Positions 18,743 through 29,545 of a stretch of 64,000 nt of DNA are shown piece after piece; the first letter of the stretch is position 1; every line of letters starts with the position of its first letter. The notes beneath the pieces are model-generated. The model was not told the DNA's origin. It worked only from the letters and a program-made list of their open reading frames with translations, and made no database searches. Made by a program: the position numbers and the translations under genes. The stretch comes from Pseudoips prasinana. Taxonomy: Eukaryota > Arthropoda > Insecta > Lepidoptera > Nolidae. The stretch is from the NCBI GenBank assembly GCA_951640165.1, contig OX621240.1, forward strand, positions 4,476,713-4,540,712. Reading direction: 5' to 3'.

Positions 18743-19042
18743 ACATGCACTGCTGGACAGTCCTGCCCCAAGGGTCTCCACAACTGCCGGTCTTGAGCTG
18801 GCGCGTCCAGCAGTTTTCCGCACCCCTGCAAGATCGTTCCATTTCGGAAAAGTGGTCAATCGTACAATCCAACTCGGCTAGGCAGCGTTCGGGAAGCTAC
18901 ATAATATCTTTTCGTACCAAATACAGCAGGGTCTTAAGTCAAAAGATTTCCGCTAGTGTTTGTTGCCAGAGAACACTTACGAAACAGAGATGTGGACGTT
19001 TACTATCGACCTCATAAGAGGAGTCAAGGTCACCCAAATAGT
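18743..19042 (-). mobile_element. Old RTE remnant with inverted 5' part
   Basis: Positions 18743-18843 match the minus-oriented RTE 3' end (ctgctggacag, tctccacaactgccggtctt). Positions about 18855-19042 match an upstream RTE segment in plus orientation (gttcgggaagctac; aagaggagtcaaggtcaccc as the complement of the ORF). Divergence is high and neither part is coding. Confidence 0.65.
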
Positions 19043-19369
19043 ATAGGCTTTATTTATAATAATAATAATGTTTTATTCTCTCACCACAATATTACAGAAT
19101 ACATTGTATAAGTTGTATTAGTTATATGTAACAATTATAATATTGTGGGAGACTGGTGCCTAAACAAGGCTCAAGGCCTGTATTTCAGGACACCAGGTCT
19201 CCACCCTTTATGAAGAGATACATTTATTATACATTCGTAGGAATAATAGGATCACATGCATTTCTACATAAATTGGTTTATAAGAGAATAATTAAGTGAA
19301 CAAAGTAAAGAGTAAAAAAGAATACAAAAACAAACATTTTTAGTAAGAATTAGTAGTTACGTTGGTTTC
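19043..19369. other. No recognised gene
   Basis: AT-rich. A short foldback (ctggtgcctaa...aggacaccag) lies near 19152-19197. Confidence 0.3.
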
Positions 19370-19371
19370 TT

Positions 19372-19403
<32 letters not shown>

Positions 19404-19472
19404 TGTGTGTGTGTGTGTGTGTGCGTGTGTGTGTGTGTGCGTGTGTGTGTGTGTGCGTGTGTGTGTGTCTGT
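19370..19472. repeat. GT microsatellite
   Basis: (GT)n with regular gtgcgt interruptions. Confidence 0.9.
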
Positions 19473-19734
19473 GTAAGAATTCATATATCAATAGGTAGCT
19501 AGTTATTGCTATGGCTTCAGTGTTACAACATAATTGCAAGCAATTTCTCTGTTTAAATTTCTCAATTTATGTATGATACAACCGGATTATGAATATTACA
19601 CTTAAAAACCATTATTTATAAGGTTTTACATCTAATATGCATAACAATTACTGTGTAGGTACATAACATTCACCTACTATAAATTAGAGAACTACTCCTA
19701 GCATAGGCTATTCTCGGACCATCTCTGAAGGATT

Positions 19735-19925
19735 ACCAAATTGAAGTGACAGGGCGGTACACAGGCTCGTAGAACATCGGTTCTACGAGCTATTTGCCTG
19801 CTCATGTCACCACTCAAGAGCCTTTCTGCCCGATGGCTGCTGGGGCAGAAAGGTTCTTGAGTGGTGAAATCGAAACGGAAAACGCAGCTTGAGGTAGCCC
19901 ACCTACAAGGTGGACCTACCTCATA
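19735..19925. repeat. RTE fragment arranged as a foldback
   Basis: The arm caccactcaagagcctttct at about 19797 is inverted at about 19838 (gcagaaaggttcttgagtgg). Both arms are pieces of the RTE C-terminal coding region, followed by a diverged plus-oriented continuation (aacgcagcttgaggtagccc). Confidence 0.65.
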
Positions 19926-20036
19926 ATAACCTGCAATGTATTCTGTAAGGTAGACAACAAATGAGCTACTCATAGAGCGTTACGAAAAAGCATTATGTTC
20001 TAACTTTTTTGTAGTCTTGTATCCACTGCCACACTT

Positions 20037-20290
20037 GACGGTCACTGTAGCCTAGTTGGTAGTGCTCCTGCCTACGAAGCTGGTGGTCCTAGGTTCTAAT
20101 CCCGGTAAGTATAAATAGTTGTGTGATGAGCACGAATATTTGTTTCTGAGTCATGGATGTTTTCTATGTATATAAGTATTTATCTATCTATATAAGTATG
20201 TATATCGTCGCCTGGTACCCATAGTACAAGCTTTGCTTAGTTTGGGGCCAGGATGATCTGTGTGTCATGTCCCTAGATATTATATTATTG
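20037..20290 (+). mobile_element. tRNA-derived SINE, family A (copy 3)
   Basis: Box A tagcctagttgg, box-B-like ggttctaatcc, body with gtacccatagtacaagctttg, tail tattatta. Confidence 0.85.
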
Positions 20291-20440
20291 TCCCTAGATA
20301 TTATTACTGTAAATTACCTCTAAAGTGGAGTGGTAAATTGTCCATACATACATTTACCGTGTTTTCAACAACATTGGAAAGTCATATAACTTAAACGAAG
20401 CTATAATTCTCAAGTTAGTTGTGGACCGTGGACGTGGGGC

Positions 20441-21470
20441 GTGCGAAGGAATGGATTCGTAAACTATTGTTATCTTTACTGCGGTAATGGAAACATAGGG
20501 GTTGATAAATACGACGGTTATGTATTGTTACGTACGTACGTTGAAAGTACCTATAATAATAATAATAAAACTGTTGTTATCTTTTCTGCGAAAATGGAAA
20601 CATACGGGATGATAGATGTGACGGTTACGTATTACTTTGAAACTGCCTCGTTGGTCTAGCAGTAGCTTGTTCACCCGCAGAGAACGAGGTCCTGGGTTCA
20701 AATCCCGGGTCGCGACTAAAGTGATTTGGGACGTTTCTATAAAAAGAAAAAAAATCTCAGCATCAGCCTGAAGTCTGGGAGGTAGCGGTATTATACCCCA
20801 CGGAGAGCACGTAAAGCCGTCGGTCCTGTACCTGACCTCTTTTCGGTCGTGTCGCTAGGCGTCCCATCGGATCATGAGAGTGATGGAATAGAAAGTGCTC
20901 CTGTGTTCGCGCACACACTTGAGCACTATAATATGTCCCGCGCAGATGGCTAATCTCTATTGAGACTGGCCGCCGTGGCCGAAATTCGGCTAGGAGGACA
21001 TTATTATTATTATTACTTTGAAAGTAACTATTGTAATAATAATAAAACTATTATTATCTTTACTGCGGTAATGGAAACATAGGGGACGATAGATCTGACG
21101 GTCATGTATAGTTGGTTATGTACGTTGAAAGTACCTTTAATAATAATAATATAACTATTGTTATCTTTACTATGGTAATAGAAACATACGGGATGATAGA
21201 TGTGACGGTTACGGATTACGTTGAAACTACCTATAGTAATAATAATAAAACTATTGTTATCTATATTGTGGCAATGGAAACATACGGGATGATAAATGTG
21301 ACGGTTACGGATTACGTTGAAAGTACCTATAATAATAATACTATTGTTATATTTTCTATGGTAATGGAAACATACGGGATAATAGATGAGACGGTTACGT
21401 ATTACATTTGAAAGTACGTATAATAATAATAATAATGCTATTTTTATCTTTACTGCGATAATGGAATGAA
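20441..21470. repeat. Minisatellite, about 96-bp unit, split by a SINE
   Basis: Units begin around cgttgaaagtacctataata and contain ggaaacatacgggatgatag and gacggttacg. Units at about 21125, 21219 and 21315 are 90-96 bp. Unit lengths are multiples of three, giving an open frame at 21112-21411 that repeats ETYGMIDVTVTDYVE-type peptides. I regard the frame as a by-product of the array. SINE-B at 20643-21011 interrupts it. Confidence 0.8.
20643..21011 (+). mobile_element. tRNA-derived SINE, family B (copy 3)
   Basis: Full-length head-to-tail SINE-B with a perfect 12-bp target-site duplication, attactttgaaa, at 20631-20642 and 21012-21023, inserted in the minisatellite. It retains the central domain (gagagcacgtaaagccgtcg). 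Confidence 0.9.
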
Positions 21471-21657
21471 TGAACTTGACCTTTAATGATTATTATTGTA
21501 AGCAAAGTAAAGCAACGTATATTTTTAATGTTTTTATATACCACACTTCCTCAAATAAATATTTCGTAATGGATATTAATATTTTGTAATCGATATATGA
21601 TTACTTAGCCATTTTGAGCTTAGTCTATGCAATTTCGTATAAATAGTTTCGAAAGTA

Positions 21658-21791
21658 CAGACGCCAGCACATCAAGCTACCCCAATCTGTCAAATTTCCC
21701 CAATTGAAAGTGAACTATATGCTTATGTGATAAAGTTGAAAATCTATAAAAGAAATTGGCAGATTGGGGTAGCTTGATGTGCTGGCGTCTG
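21658..21791. mobile_element. Palindromic MITE (copy 3)
   Basis: Both terminal repeats are present. TA lies on the left (21656-21657), with AA on the right from mutation. Confidence 0.85.
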
Positions 21792-21973
21792 AACAAATCT
21801 TGATTTGTCTATTTACAGAAGGTATGCGAATAGTTTTAAGGAATCTTGTTTCTCAAAAAAACAATTACAGTTCACGTATGTATGTAAAATAACAGTACTT
21901 TTACAAATGAGTATCGTCTTGTTACAAAGTATGCATAAATTAAATGTTAACTTAATATTATTCGATATCTATA

Positions 21974-22291
21974 TCTATACATATAATAAAATTGTAAGAA
22001 AGTCAAAACTGTACATTGAATATTTTTTAAAGAATTAATTGGGGCGTGATCTAAAATCGATATCGAAGCCAAAAATGTAGTTTTAGAATTTTTGTCTGTG
22101 TGTCTGTTTGTCTGTATGTATGTCCGAGCTAAACTCAAAAAGTACTGCATGGATTTACTTAACATTTTGCATGAATATTACTAAGAGGTCGGGTCAACAC
22201 ATAGGCTACATATTATCACGCTATCACCTACGGGAACGAGCTATGATAATGTATATAATTTATCGCGGGTAAAACCGCGGGGCACAGCTAG
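21974..22291 (+). mobile_element. Non-autonomous Helitron, 318-bp subfamily (copy 3)
   Basis: TC after A (21973), CTAG before T (22292), and a subterminal cgcgg-gtaaaa-ccgcg stem. Confidence 0.9.
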
Positions 22292-22531
22292 TACCTAAAT
22301 AAAAACATGTTCGTAGGCTCATAACTTCAAAACGACTGCACCAAAATGGATATTTTTTTCTTTTATGTGTTCTTTAGTGTCAAGAAGATTGTATGAAAAA
22401 AAATTAGCAAATATTTGAAAATATCCGAAGAGTGAGTGTGTGAATGAGATAGAAATTTGTGAGACATTGTTTTGAAAAATAAAATGCCGGTACGAAGTAA
22501 GTTGGGAGAGCTAATATTAAATAAACGCAGC

Positions 22532-22590
22532 AATGTAGGTAGAACCACGAAACTGGCATGAATGACCAGTTTCGTGGTTCTGCTTACATT
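22532..22590. repeat. Foldback, 25-bp arms
   Basis: Arms aatgtaggtagaaccacgaa... and ...ttcgtggttctgcttacatt pair with two mismatches around a 9-nt centre. It lies 8 bp from a Helitron end. Confidence 0.75.
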
Positions 22591-22598
22591 ATATTATA

Positions 22599-22773
22599 CT
22601 AGCTGTGCCCCGCGGTTTTACCTGCGTTAAACTTTATAAATTATAGCCTATGTGTTAATCCAGGGTGTCATACCAAATTTTATTAAAATCGCTCTTGCTG
22701 TTTAGACGTGAAGAATTAACAAACATACACACTCAAACACTCATACACTCACTCACTTATAATATTAGTGTGA
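22599..22773 (-). mobile_element. Non-autonomous Helitron, TCACACTA subfamily
   Basis: On the minus strand it starts TCACACTAATATTATAAGTG at 22773 and ends in CTAG at 22602-22599. The flanks are A (22598) and T (22774). It is 175 bp and abuts the A-tail of the LINE to its right. Confidence 0.85.
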
Positions 22774-22774
22774 T

Positions 22775-23975
22775 ATTTTTTTTTTCTTTTAATTTCCTTT
22801 TTATTGCAATCTATCATTTGCTTGATATTCAGCAATAGGTAAGTGTGTATGTATTATTGACTTGTTCGGTCCACATCCATCAACGTGTCCGTTAATATTT
22901 AAACCTTTATATGATCAGGTCTTGCGGAATTTTTCTTTTTAGCCTCCTGGTTACCAGCTGTGGATTCATAAGGTTGTTTGCCAACATGTTTGGATGCTTA
23001 ATAATACGTTCCTTATATGCTTTTGCTATTTCAGTTATTTCTTGTTTCACAGTTTTAATTTTTAGGTCATGGTGTATTCTATCATTAGTGATGTACCAAG
23101 GTGCATCTACAATTGTCCTTAGTATTTTGGATTGAAACCTCTGAATGATTTGTATATGTGACTTTGCTGCTGTTCCCCAAAGTTGTATCCCGTAAGTCCA
23201 TATTGGTTTTATGATACATTTATAAATAAGAAGTTTGTTTTCTAGTGATAGTTTTGATTTTCTATTGAGCAGCCAGTTCAATTTTTGCACTTGCTGTCCC
23301 ATTGCTAATCTCTTTGTTAAAATGTGTTTAGCCCAAGTTAGATGTCTGTCCAAGTATATGCCCAAATACTTGGCGTGATCATTTTGTGGTAATTGAACAT
23401 CATTCAGTTTGACTGGTGGGCATAATCCTCGCCTAGTAGCGAATGTTACTTGGACAGATTTTGTCTCATTGGCTTTGATACGCCAGTCTTTGAGCCACTT
23501 TGATATGTGATTGAGGCTAGTTTGCAGTTTTAGCGTCGCTACTTCAGCTGATGCGTCTGTCGAAAGGATAGCCGTGTCGTCAGCAAATGTTCCTGTGACA
23601 ACACCCTCTGTTGTTGGAAGATCTGCTGTATAGATTAGATATAGTGTTGGACCCATTACACTGCCCTGGGGAACACCTGCCCGTATTTCATATAAAGATG
23701 ATGTAATTATCCCATGCTTCACAAAGAAATGTCTATCAAGTAGGTACGATTTTATTAGGTTGTAAAAAATTGTCGGTAGATGGGTTTTTATTTTAAATAA
23801 GAGCCCTTCATGCCATACACGGTCAAATGCTTGTGATATATCCAAGAAGGTGGCAGTACCATATTTCTTTTGTTCAAAGGCTTTTGTTATATTTTCGGTA
23901 AGTCGGTGTACTTGTTCAGTGTGATATACAATTATATTTATAATCGTCATAAGAATACCCATCACATTAATTGAT
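22775..23975 (-). mobile_element. 5'-truncated Jockey-like LINE
   Basis: A coding fragment plus about 130 bp of 3' region ending in an A run (poly-T on the plus strand at 22775-22790). The 5' limit is where the coding match stops next to a GT microsatellite. Confidence 0.78.
22907..23965 (-). pseudogene. Jockey-like reverse transcriptase, C-terminal part
   Basis: An open frame with TATFLDISQAFDRVW (RT motif A), AGVPQGSVMGPTLY (motif B), GTFADDTAIL (catalytic FADD, about 23575), KYLGIYLDRHLTW, and a C-terminal region ending at 22907. The endonuclease and the first third of the RT are missing, and the nominal start lies in low-complexity sequence, so it is a fragment and not a usable gene. The FADDTA box and the YLG.LD.LTW block fit Jockey elements. 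Confidence 0.85.
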
Positions 23976-24005
23976 TTCTATATAGCTGGTGTGCTGCAGA
24001 TGTTC

Positions 24006-24007
<2 letters not shown>

Positions 24008-24056
<49 letters not shown>

Positions 24057-24070
24057 TGTGTGTGTGTGTA
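24008..24070. repeat. GT microsatellite
   Basis: (GT)n of about 60 bp, beside the LINE 5' junction and a short palindrome at 24073-24104. Confidence 0.9.
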
Positions 24071-24104
24071 AGAATCAATTCGTATGTACACATACGAATT
24101 GATT

Positions 24105-24530
24105 ACTTCAAAATAAAAATAAATAATTAATAAAATTAAACACAATAAAGTTAACGTAACTGCCGCTGCAGTTGGCAACTCGTACGTTTTCAAACATTGA
24201 CTTTAAACGTACCTACTTGTTAATGTGCCATGTGTAAAAGTCACTTTATGTTAAGGTTGGTTTATATGTGACGCTTTTGTTGGCTAAGTTTAATGGCGCA
24301 GTTTGATTCTGGATTTTGAATCATAGTAGAGCCATCCAGATATATTTTAATTCCATTGTTGAATTAAAACATTTTGTTTAATGCAATAGTAAGCAAAAGA
24401 GAAAGTGGGTTACGGGATGGTAAGTGATCACCGCCACCCGTACACTCCAAAAACCAAAGGGGCCGCAAGTGTGAGTTCGACTTTTAAAAAGGGAATAGGC
24501 TCACTTCTTGGAGGTTGCATTGTCATACTT
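24105..24530. other. No recognised gene
   Basis: AT-rich. The patch around 24415-24450 (tggtaagtgatcaccgccac) resembles a short repeat common in moth genomes but cannot be delimited. Confidence 0.35.
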
Positions 24531-25180
24531 TTTTTTTTGATAAGGTAAAAAGTGTCTGCGGGTGGGTATGTCGGACTCGCACCGACTAAACCTAACCTGC
24601 CGTGGACTTCTTCAGCCGCCTGATAGGGGGAGCCCCGGGAACGCGGGTATGCTTCCCGGTGCTTCCCTTTTGCGCCATGTCCCAGATGGTAGGGACACGT
24701 ACCCTGGGAGGGCTATGGATTGCCCTCCCCTATTGCCGACTCCTGCCAGTCTAGCACAGTGACTGCGGCCCAAACAGATCGCTGTCTTCCCGGAGCTGCT
24801 TTCACGTGGTGGCAGTAGAGGACACTTCTCATACTGCCACCGCAGCCCCGACGCCTCCTCCGTCTGCTAGCGGGGTCGGCTCGCTCCCGATCCCGCTCGG
24901 CGCCCTCATTCTGGAGCATGACTGCCTCACAGAAGGAGACCGCGGCGTCCCATTTGGTGGAGTCACCAGCCCGCATCGCATAAACGACTGCTGGCGGCGC
25001 AAGATCCCGTCCAATCTCACCAGAACTCGTCTCTCGGCCTCCCAGGCCGGGCACTCCTCCAGCGTATGCTGGGCAGAGTAAAGGTCGCTTTCGCAATGGT
25101 GACAGTGTGTTGTCGCTTCTCGGCTGCATTGACATACTGGATTGGAAATACCTCCGCAGTTAATTGATTCCACAGAGTGT
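24531..25180 (-). pseudogene. R1-like LINE, C-terminal zinc-knuckle fragment
   Basis: On the minus strand one frame gives HCHHCESDLYSAQHTLEECP, the CCHC knuckle typical of the C-terminus of R1-clade reverse transcriptases. A shift to a second frame continues VVYAMRAGDSTKWDAAVSF then CEAVMLQNEGAERDRERAD and an arginine-rich end. One frameshift therefore separates the two. The 3' region ends in poly-A (poly-T on plus, about 24531). The GC-rich composition contrasts with the surroundings, as usual for R1 elements. RT and endonuclease are absent. Confidence 0.75.
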
Positions 25181-25472
25181 TAGTGAGTTAAGTTTCTTGT
25201 AAAACGCACAGTGGTAGACAACCTTTCATTCAGGTGAAATGGATGAAATTTCCACTTCTGGCGAGAAGGCTTGTGGTGGAACGTGGCGGCAGATATATGT
25301 CCTAACAATTTTTTTCAAATTTCTCGTGATAATTGCGGTCAAGGACGTATAGATATTTAACGTCTCTCCGCAGGGCAAGATGATCAAGCAGATGAGAAGC
25401 CAAACAGTGGGATGCCAGTCGCTAACGACGATTCGATCTGCGCGACCTTGAATGCCAACATATTTTTACCTA
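25181..25472. other. Unassigned spacer
   Basis: Nothing recognised. Confidence 0.3.
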
Positions 25473-25720
25473 CGGTCTCCGTAGCCTAGTTGGTAGTGTT
25501 CCTGCCTACGAAGCTGGTGGTCCTGGGTTAAAATCCTGGTAAGTGCAAGTATTTGTGTGATGAGCACGAATATTTGTTTCTGATTCATGGATGTTTTCTA
25601 TGTATATAAGTATTTATCTATCTATACAAGTATGTATATCGTCGCCTGGTACCCATAGTACAAGCTTTGCTTAGTTTGGGGCTAGGATGATCTCTGCGAC
25701 AATGTCCCTAGATATTATTA
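25473..25720 (+). mobile_element. tRNA-derived SINE, family A (copy 4)
   Basis: Box A tagcctagttgg, damaged box B (gggttaaaatcc), full body and att tail. Confidence 0.85.
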
Positions 25721-26094
25721 TTATATTTATTTTTATGGAGTTGACTGATATATATCATCACGTAAGGAATAAAGTTTCTTTTTTTTACATTCCGTGTGTG
25801 TGCGCGTTTGAGTATCGTGATTTGAGAAGACAAGCTTTTTGCGTTACCGGTTGTACTACCTCAATACTAAACGCTTGGAAATATTGTTTACAAAAATATT
25901 TATTTGCTTACATTTTAATTAATTTGTGAGTCATACTTACCCATTGCCTCATTATTGAAATTTTCTAAGAATTTTGTACTTCGTACGAGCTGTAGGCATT
26001 ACTTCAAGATAATGTTTCACACTTTTCTCTCTCAATTGACTAGACTAATTTATTTATATTTACTATTTCTTTCTTAAGTTGCTACACCCTTGTC
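25721..26094. other. No recognised feature
   Basis: AT-rich. The 80-codon frame at 25687-25929 starts inside the SINE tail and has no domain. Confidence 0.35.
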
Positions 26095-26260
26095 ACTTAT
26101 TTAATGTTTCTTACTGCTGATCTTGTCCATTCTAAGGTTGTCTGGAAGAGATCGCAGTTAGCGATAAGACCGCCCATTGTACTAGATTTATTACAAGTGT
26201 ATACTTTATATATAAATCTTGGTGTACAATAAAGAGTATTTGTTTTGTATTGTATTGTAC
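26095..26260 (+). mobile_element. LINE 3'-UTR fragment
   Basis: Contains ggttgtctggaagagatcgc and gtgtacaataaagagtattt followed by (gtatt)n. The same organisation is at 30770-31035. I recognise it as the 3' end of a LINE common in lepidopteran transcripts. No coding part remains. Confidence 0.6.
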
Positions 26261-26271
26261 ATGTTGTTTTT

Positions 26272-26803
26272 CATCATCATGTCAGCCAAATGACGTCCAC
26301 TGATTTTACAAGAGTTTTCCCCAAGATGTGGAACAAAAATGGTAAAAATCCACCTAAGCTCAGTTTGATTCTCATACAATTCGAATTTGCCAAATATCCA
26401 TTTGTCGAAATCAAACTAACTATCACTGCTTGCGCTTTCTTTGAAGTGTTCTAAACCCAAAACCAACGAATCAAACCCCCCCAAACCCTAGATTTTTAGT
26501 ATATTCACCTCTTTTGTTAAATTTTTAGCGCTCATATAGCGATTTCATAAGGTTTTTCGATATAACTTCACTTTTTTGCACCACGCCTTCTACGCTATAA
26601 TTTTTATCTGATAGATCTCGACGAGGGTGGATATGCCATAATCACCACGCTTGGCAGCCGGGTTGGTGATCGCAGTATGATGGTCACAGTACACAGAGAT
26701 GCTGCTGCACGTTCTCTGAGAGATATTCCCTCGGGGTGACTTCTACACCCCTCCACGGGATTGGAGGGGGTGGCGATATCCTATGCCGTGAGGCACACAG
26801 CAA
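26272..26803 (-). mobile_element. Non-autonomous RTE derivative with foreign middle
   Basis: RTE 5' leader at 26803 (tgctgtgtgcctcacggcat) and RTE 3' end/tail at 26272 (catcatcatgtcagccaaat). The roughly 310-bp middle (about 26300-26615) has no match to the RTE. It has a perfect 11-bp duplication, atgttgttttt, at 26261-26271 and 26804-26814. Confidence 0.85.
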
Positions 26804-26962
26804 ATGTTGTTTTTAACAGACTTAAAAATAAGCAGGTTATTGAAACGAAATGGTACATGAAATCCGTCTTTCCATTTAGGAGCTATGATACTATATACAG
26901 ACAGAAACACAGATACATAAACATTAATAATCTGAATTCTGTTGTACATAATAATAATAATA

Positions 26963-27192
26963 TATAGGGACAATGTCACACAGATCATCCTAGCCCCAAA
27001 CTAAGCAAAGCTTGTACTAGGGGTACCAGGCTACGATATACATACTTATATAGATAGATAAATACTTATATACATAGAAAACATCCATGACTCAGAAACA
27101 AATATTCGTGCTCATCACACAAATATTTGCACTTACCGGGATTCGAACCCAGGACCTCCAGCTTTGTAGGCAGGAGCACTACCAACTAGGCT
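26963..27192 (-). mobile_element. tRNA-derived SINE, family A (copy 5)
   Basis: Minus-oriented, with box B and body intact. The head is cut a few bases into box A at 27192. Confidence 0.85.
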
Positions 27193-27314
27193 GGTACATG
27201 TCTCGACCTAGTTAAGACTCCAGACTCTCATAAGTGAGTAAATATATTATCATTATTAATACGTATGCTTCTATTGTATAAAACATATCTTCTTATGTTA
27301 GGAGTAAAAAATTA

Positions 27315-27570
27315 TCATCATCATCATTACAGCTTAAATAAGTCCACTGCTGGACAAGCCTCCCTCAAGAATCATCTTGAGGGGATATGCCATAATCGCC
27401 ACGCTTGGCAGGCGGGTTGGCGATTGCAGTATGATGGTCGTAGTACTCAGAAGGAAGCTGCTTCCCGTCCTCTGGTAGATATTCCCTCGGGTCGACTTCT
27501 ACGCCCCCCACGGGATGAGATGGGGTGATGATATTCTGATTCTGATATTTGTCGCCGTCACCACACAGCA
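27315..27570 (-). mobile_element. Non-autonomous RTE derivative, 256 bp
   Basis: The RTE 5' leader (ending at 27570) is joined almost directly to the RTE 3' end (ccactgctggacaagcc) and tail (tcatcatcatcat). It has a perfect 10-bp duplication, taaaaaatta, at 27305-27314 and 27571-27580. Confidence 0.88.
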
Positions 27571-27752
27571 TAAAAAATTATACTTGTATAAAAACCAACC
27601 CTAAAGACGGATTAAAAGAGTGAATAGGGCGACAAGGGTACAAAGAAATACATATACAAACAGATACACAGGGCTACTTTTAGCAACGGTCCCAAATTTT
27701 TGCCCGGGGTTTACACGGGTCAGGTATGGCATTTACACGTAATATTTATGTA

Positions 27753-27877
27753 CAGACGCCAGCACATCCAGCTATCAAATTTCTTTTATTGATTTTCAAC
27801 TTTATAACATAAGCATAAAGTTCACTTTCAATTGGGAAAATTAGACAGATTGGGGTAGCTTGATGTGCTGGCGTCTG
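27753..27877. mobile_element. Palindromic MITE (copy 4)
   Basis: Both ends CAGACGCCAGC/GCTGGCGTCTG, TA on each side. Confidence 0.88.
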
Positions 27878-27925
27878 TACATGTCTGTTTGAAGCCAGCG
27901 GCAGATTTCATACTATTGTTGCCAG

Positions 27926-28310
27926 TTGGCGTGGTGGCGAGATACTTGTCTTTCACCCCACAGCACAGGTAGTGGGTTCGATTCCCACCCAGGACAGATA
28001 TTTGTGTGCTCAATATCATTTTTGAAAACCTTTCCATAGATTAAATCAAATCAAAATCAAATCAAAATCAAATCAAAATCATTTATCACAAATTTATTTA
28101 TCACATGTATGGGTTTGATGACCAAAAAATGTCGAGTTTTAGTTCTAAGTATGGAGAACCCCAAAAATTTGTGTGCATGAACATGTTTTTTTATAGGTGT
28201 ATTATGTATTTACAAAAGAAAAGTAGTGTATGCAAAATATCAGTTATCTAGTTTCCATAGTACATGCTCTGCTTAGTATAAATCCCAGGATTTTATTATT
28301 ATTAGTTATA
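27926..28310 (+). mobile_element. tRNA-derived SINE, family D (copy 2), interrupted
   Basis: Box A tggcgtggtggcg, box B gggttcgattccc. The body is split by 28010-28166, which is flanked by a 10-bp duplication, atttgtgtgc (28000-28009 and 28167-28176). The body then resumes with atgaacatg and cagttatctagtttcc. Confidence 0.8.
28010..28166. mobile_element. Small insertion with (AAATC)n inside SINE-D
   Basis: 157 bp with a perfect 10-bp target-site duplication, containing aaatcaaatcaaaatcaaat repeats. The duplication indicates retrotransposition. The source LINE is not identifiable here. Confidence 0.65.
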
Positions 28311-28329
28311 CCACCAAGTACCATTGCGT

Positions 28330-29335
28330 CTTCCAGTATGCAATAGTACTTAAATAGACGTACTGGGGCAATCTATCTTGGGTGTATATGCTACGGCTCG
28401 CCTGTGTGGGCTGATATGACTACCATCGGAACTGCTCGCCGTAAATTACTACAAAACCAGAGGTTGGCGTTGATATTTCTCTGTAAAGCCTATAGAACTG
28501 TAAGCACAGAGGCCCTATTTCCGGTTGATCGTGAAGTTCAAAGACGAGCAGCAATGTATTATTCTATGCGCGAAAATTTAGAAAATGATTTCTTATCATT
28601 ACGCGTCCGTGCTAAAATATTATGGCTTAAATGACGAACTGCTGAATGAATGGCAATGTTGATGGAATACCTCAACCAAGGATCGCCATCTGCAACAGTT
28701 CTTTCCGGACGTACGCGAACAGTTAAATAAAACTTGACTAATCGTAGACCATTGTGTTGCACAATTTCTTACCGGCCACGGCATTTTAAAAGTAAATTGT
28801 TTAGTTTCAAATTAGTATCTTCACCAATCTGTCTGTGCTCAACTTCCAGTAACGAATATGAACAAACTGCTCACCACATCCTTTGGGAGTGTGATCTCTG
28901 GCAAAATCAGCGTTATATTATGTTAAACAGCTTGCAACCAATATCTAGGAGTAGATTATTATACGGATCTTGTAGCAACAAGGAAAAACTTCCGTGCGTT
29001 TAAGCGCTTTTGCCATACCTACTATTGGAATCAATTTAACAGCTCACTTAGGACCCTTAAATTGATCCTCGGTGCTTTTGCAGCTGGTTTCTCTAGTTGC
29101 AACTCTCTCGTTTTATGAGACTATAGCCTCTTTACATCATTCCGTCTCCCACTTTGCTCTGTAGGGAAGTGGAACTATTAATTTTCTAACTCCTCCTTTT
29201 TTCTTTCTTATTAAATTATTTGCGGGATCCAAGACAGTTAAAGCGATTCCCCGGGACATGCCTGAGTCTCACCGCTCAGTGTCATTTCATTGTTTGCCAC
29301 TGTTGATCCTGGCTTACAGGAGTTGCAGTGGTGGG
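28330..29335 (+). pseudogene. R1-like LINE, 3' end with CCHC remnant
   Basis: The forward frame at 28404-28634 reads RKLLQNQRLALIFLCKAYRT, the block just after the reverse transcriptase in R1-type LINEs. After breaks, 28734-29003 gives CLCSTSSNEYEQTAHHILWE then CDLW, a C-terminal CCHC-type knuckle. The 3' region (29040-29335) ends gggactagtcccgataaaaa. The same 3' region occurs at 36218-36520. Stops and frameshifts make it non-coding. Confidence 0.72.
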
Positions 29336-29364
29336 TAAGAGGGACTAGTCCCGATAAAAAATCA

Positions 29365-29545
29365 TAGACCATTGTGTTGCACAATTTCTTACCGGACACG
29401 GCAATTTTAAAAGTAAATTGTTTAGTTTCAAATTAGTATCTTCACCAATCTGTCTGTGCTCAACTTTCAGTAACGACTGCCACTGTTGATCATGGCTTAC
29501 AGGAGTTGCAGTGGTGGGTAAGAGGGACTAGTCCCGATAAAAAAA
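29365..29545 (+). repeat. Second, shortened copy of the R1-like LINE 3' end
   Basis: It repeats part of the knuckle coding region (cattgtgttgcacaatttct) and then jumps directly to the last 75 bp of the 3' region, ending again gggactagtcccgat. It is in tandem with the preceding fragment. Confidence 0.75.

Noticed and set aside
19357..19539. His/Thr-repeat protein
   Set aside because: It is a translation of a GT microsatellite.
20441..21470. CRISPR-like array
   Set aside because: Units are contiguous diverged tandem repeats without unique spacers, in a eukaryotic transposon-rich context.
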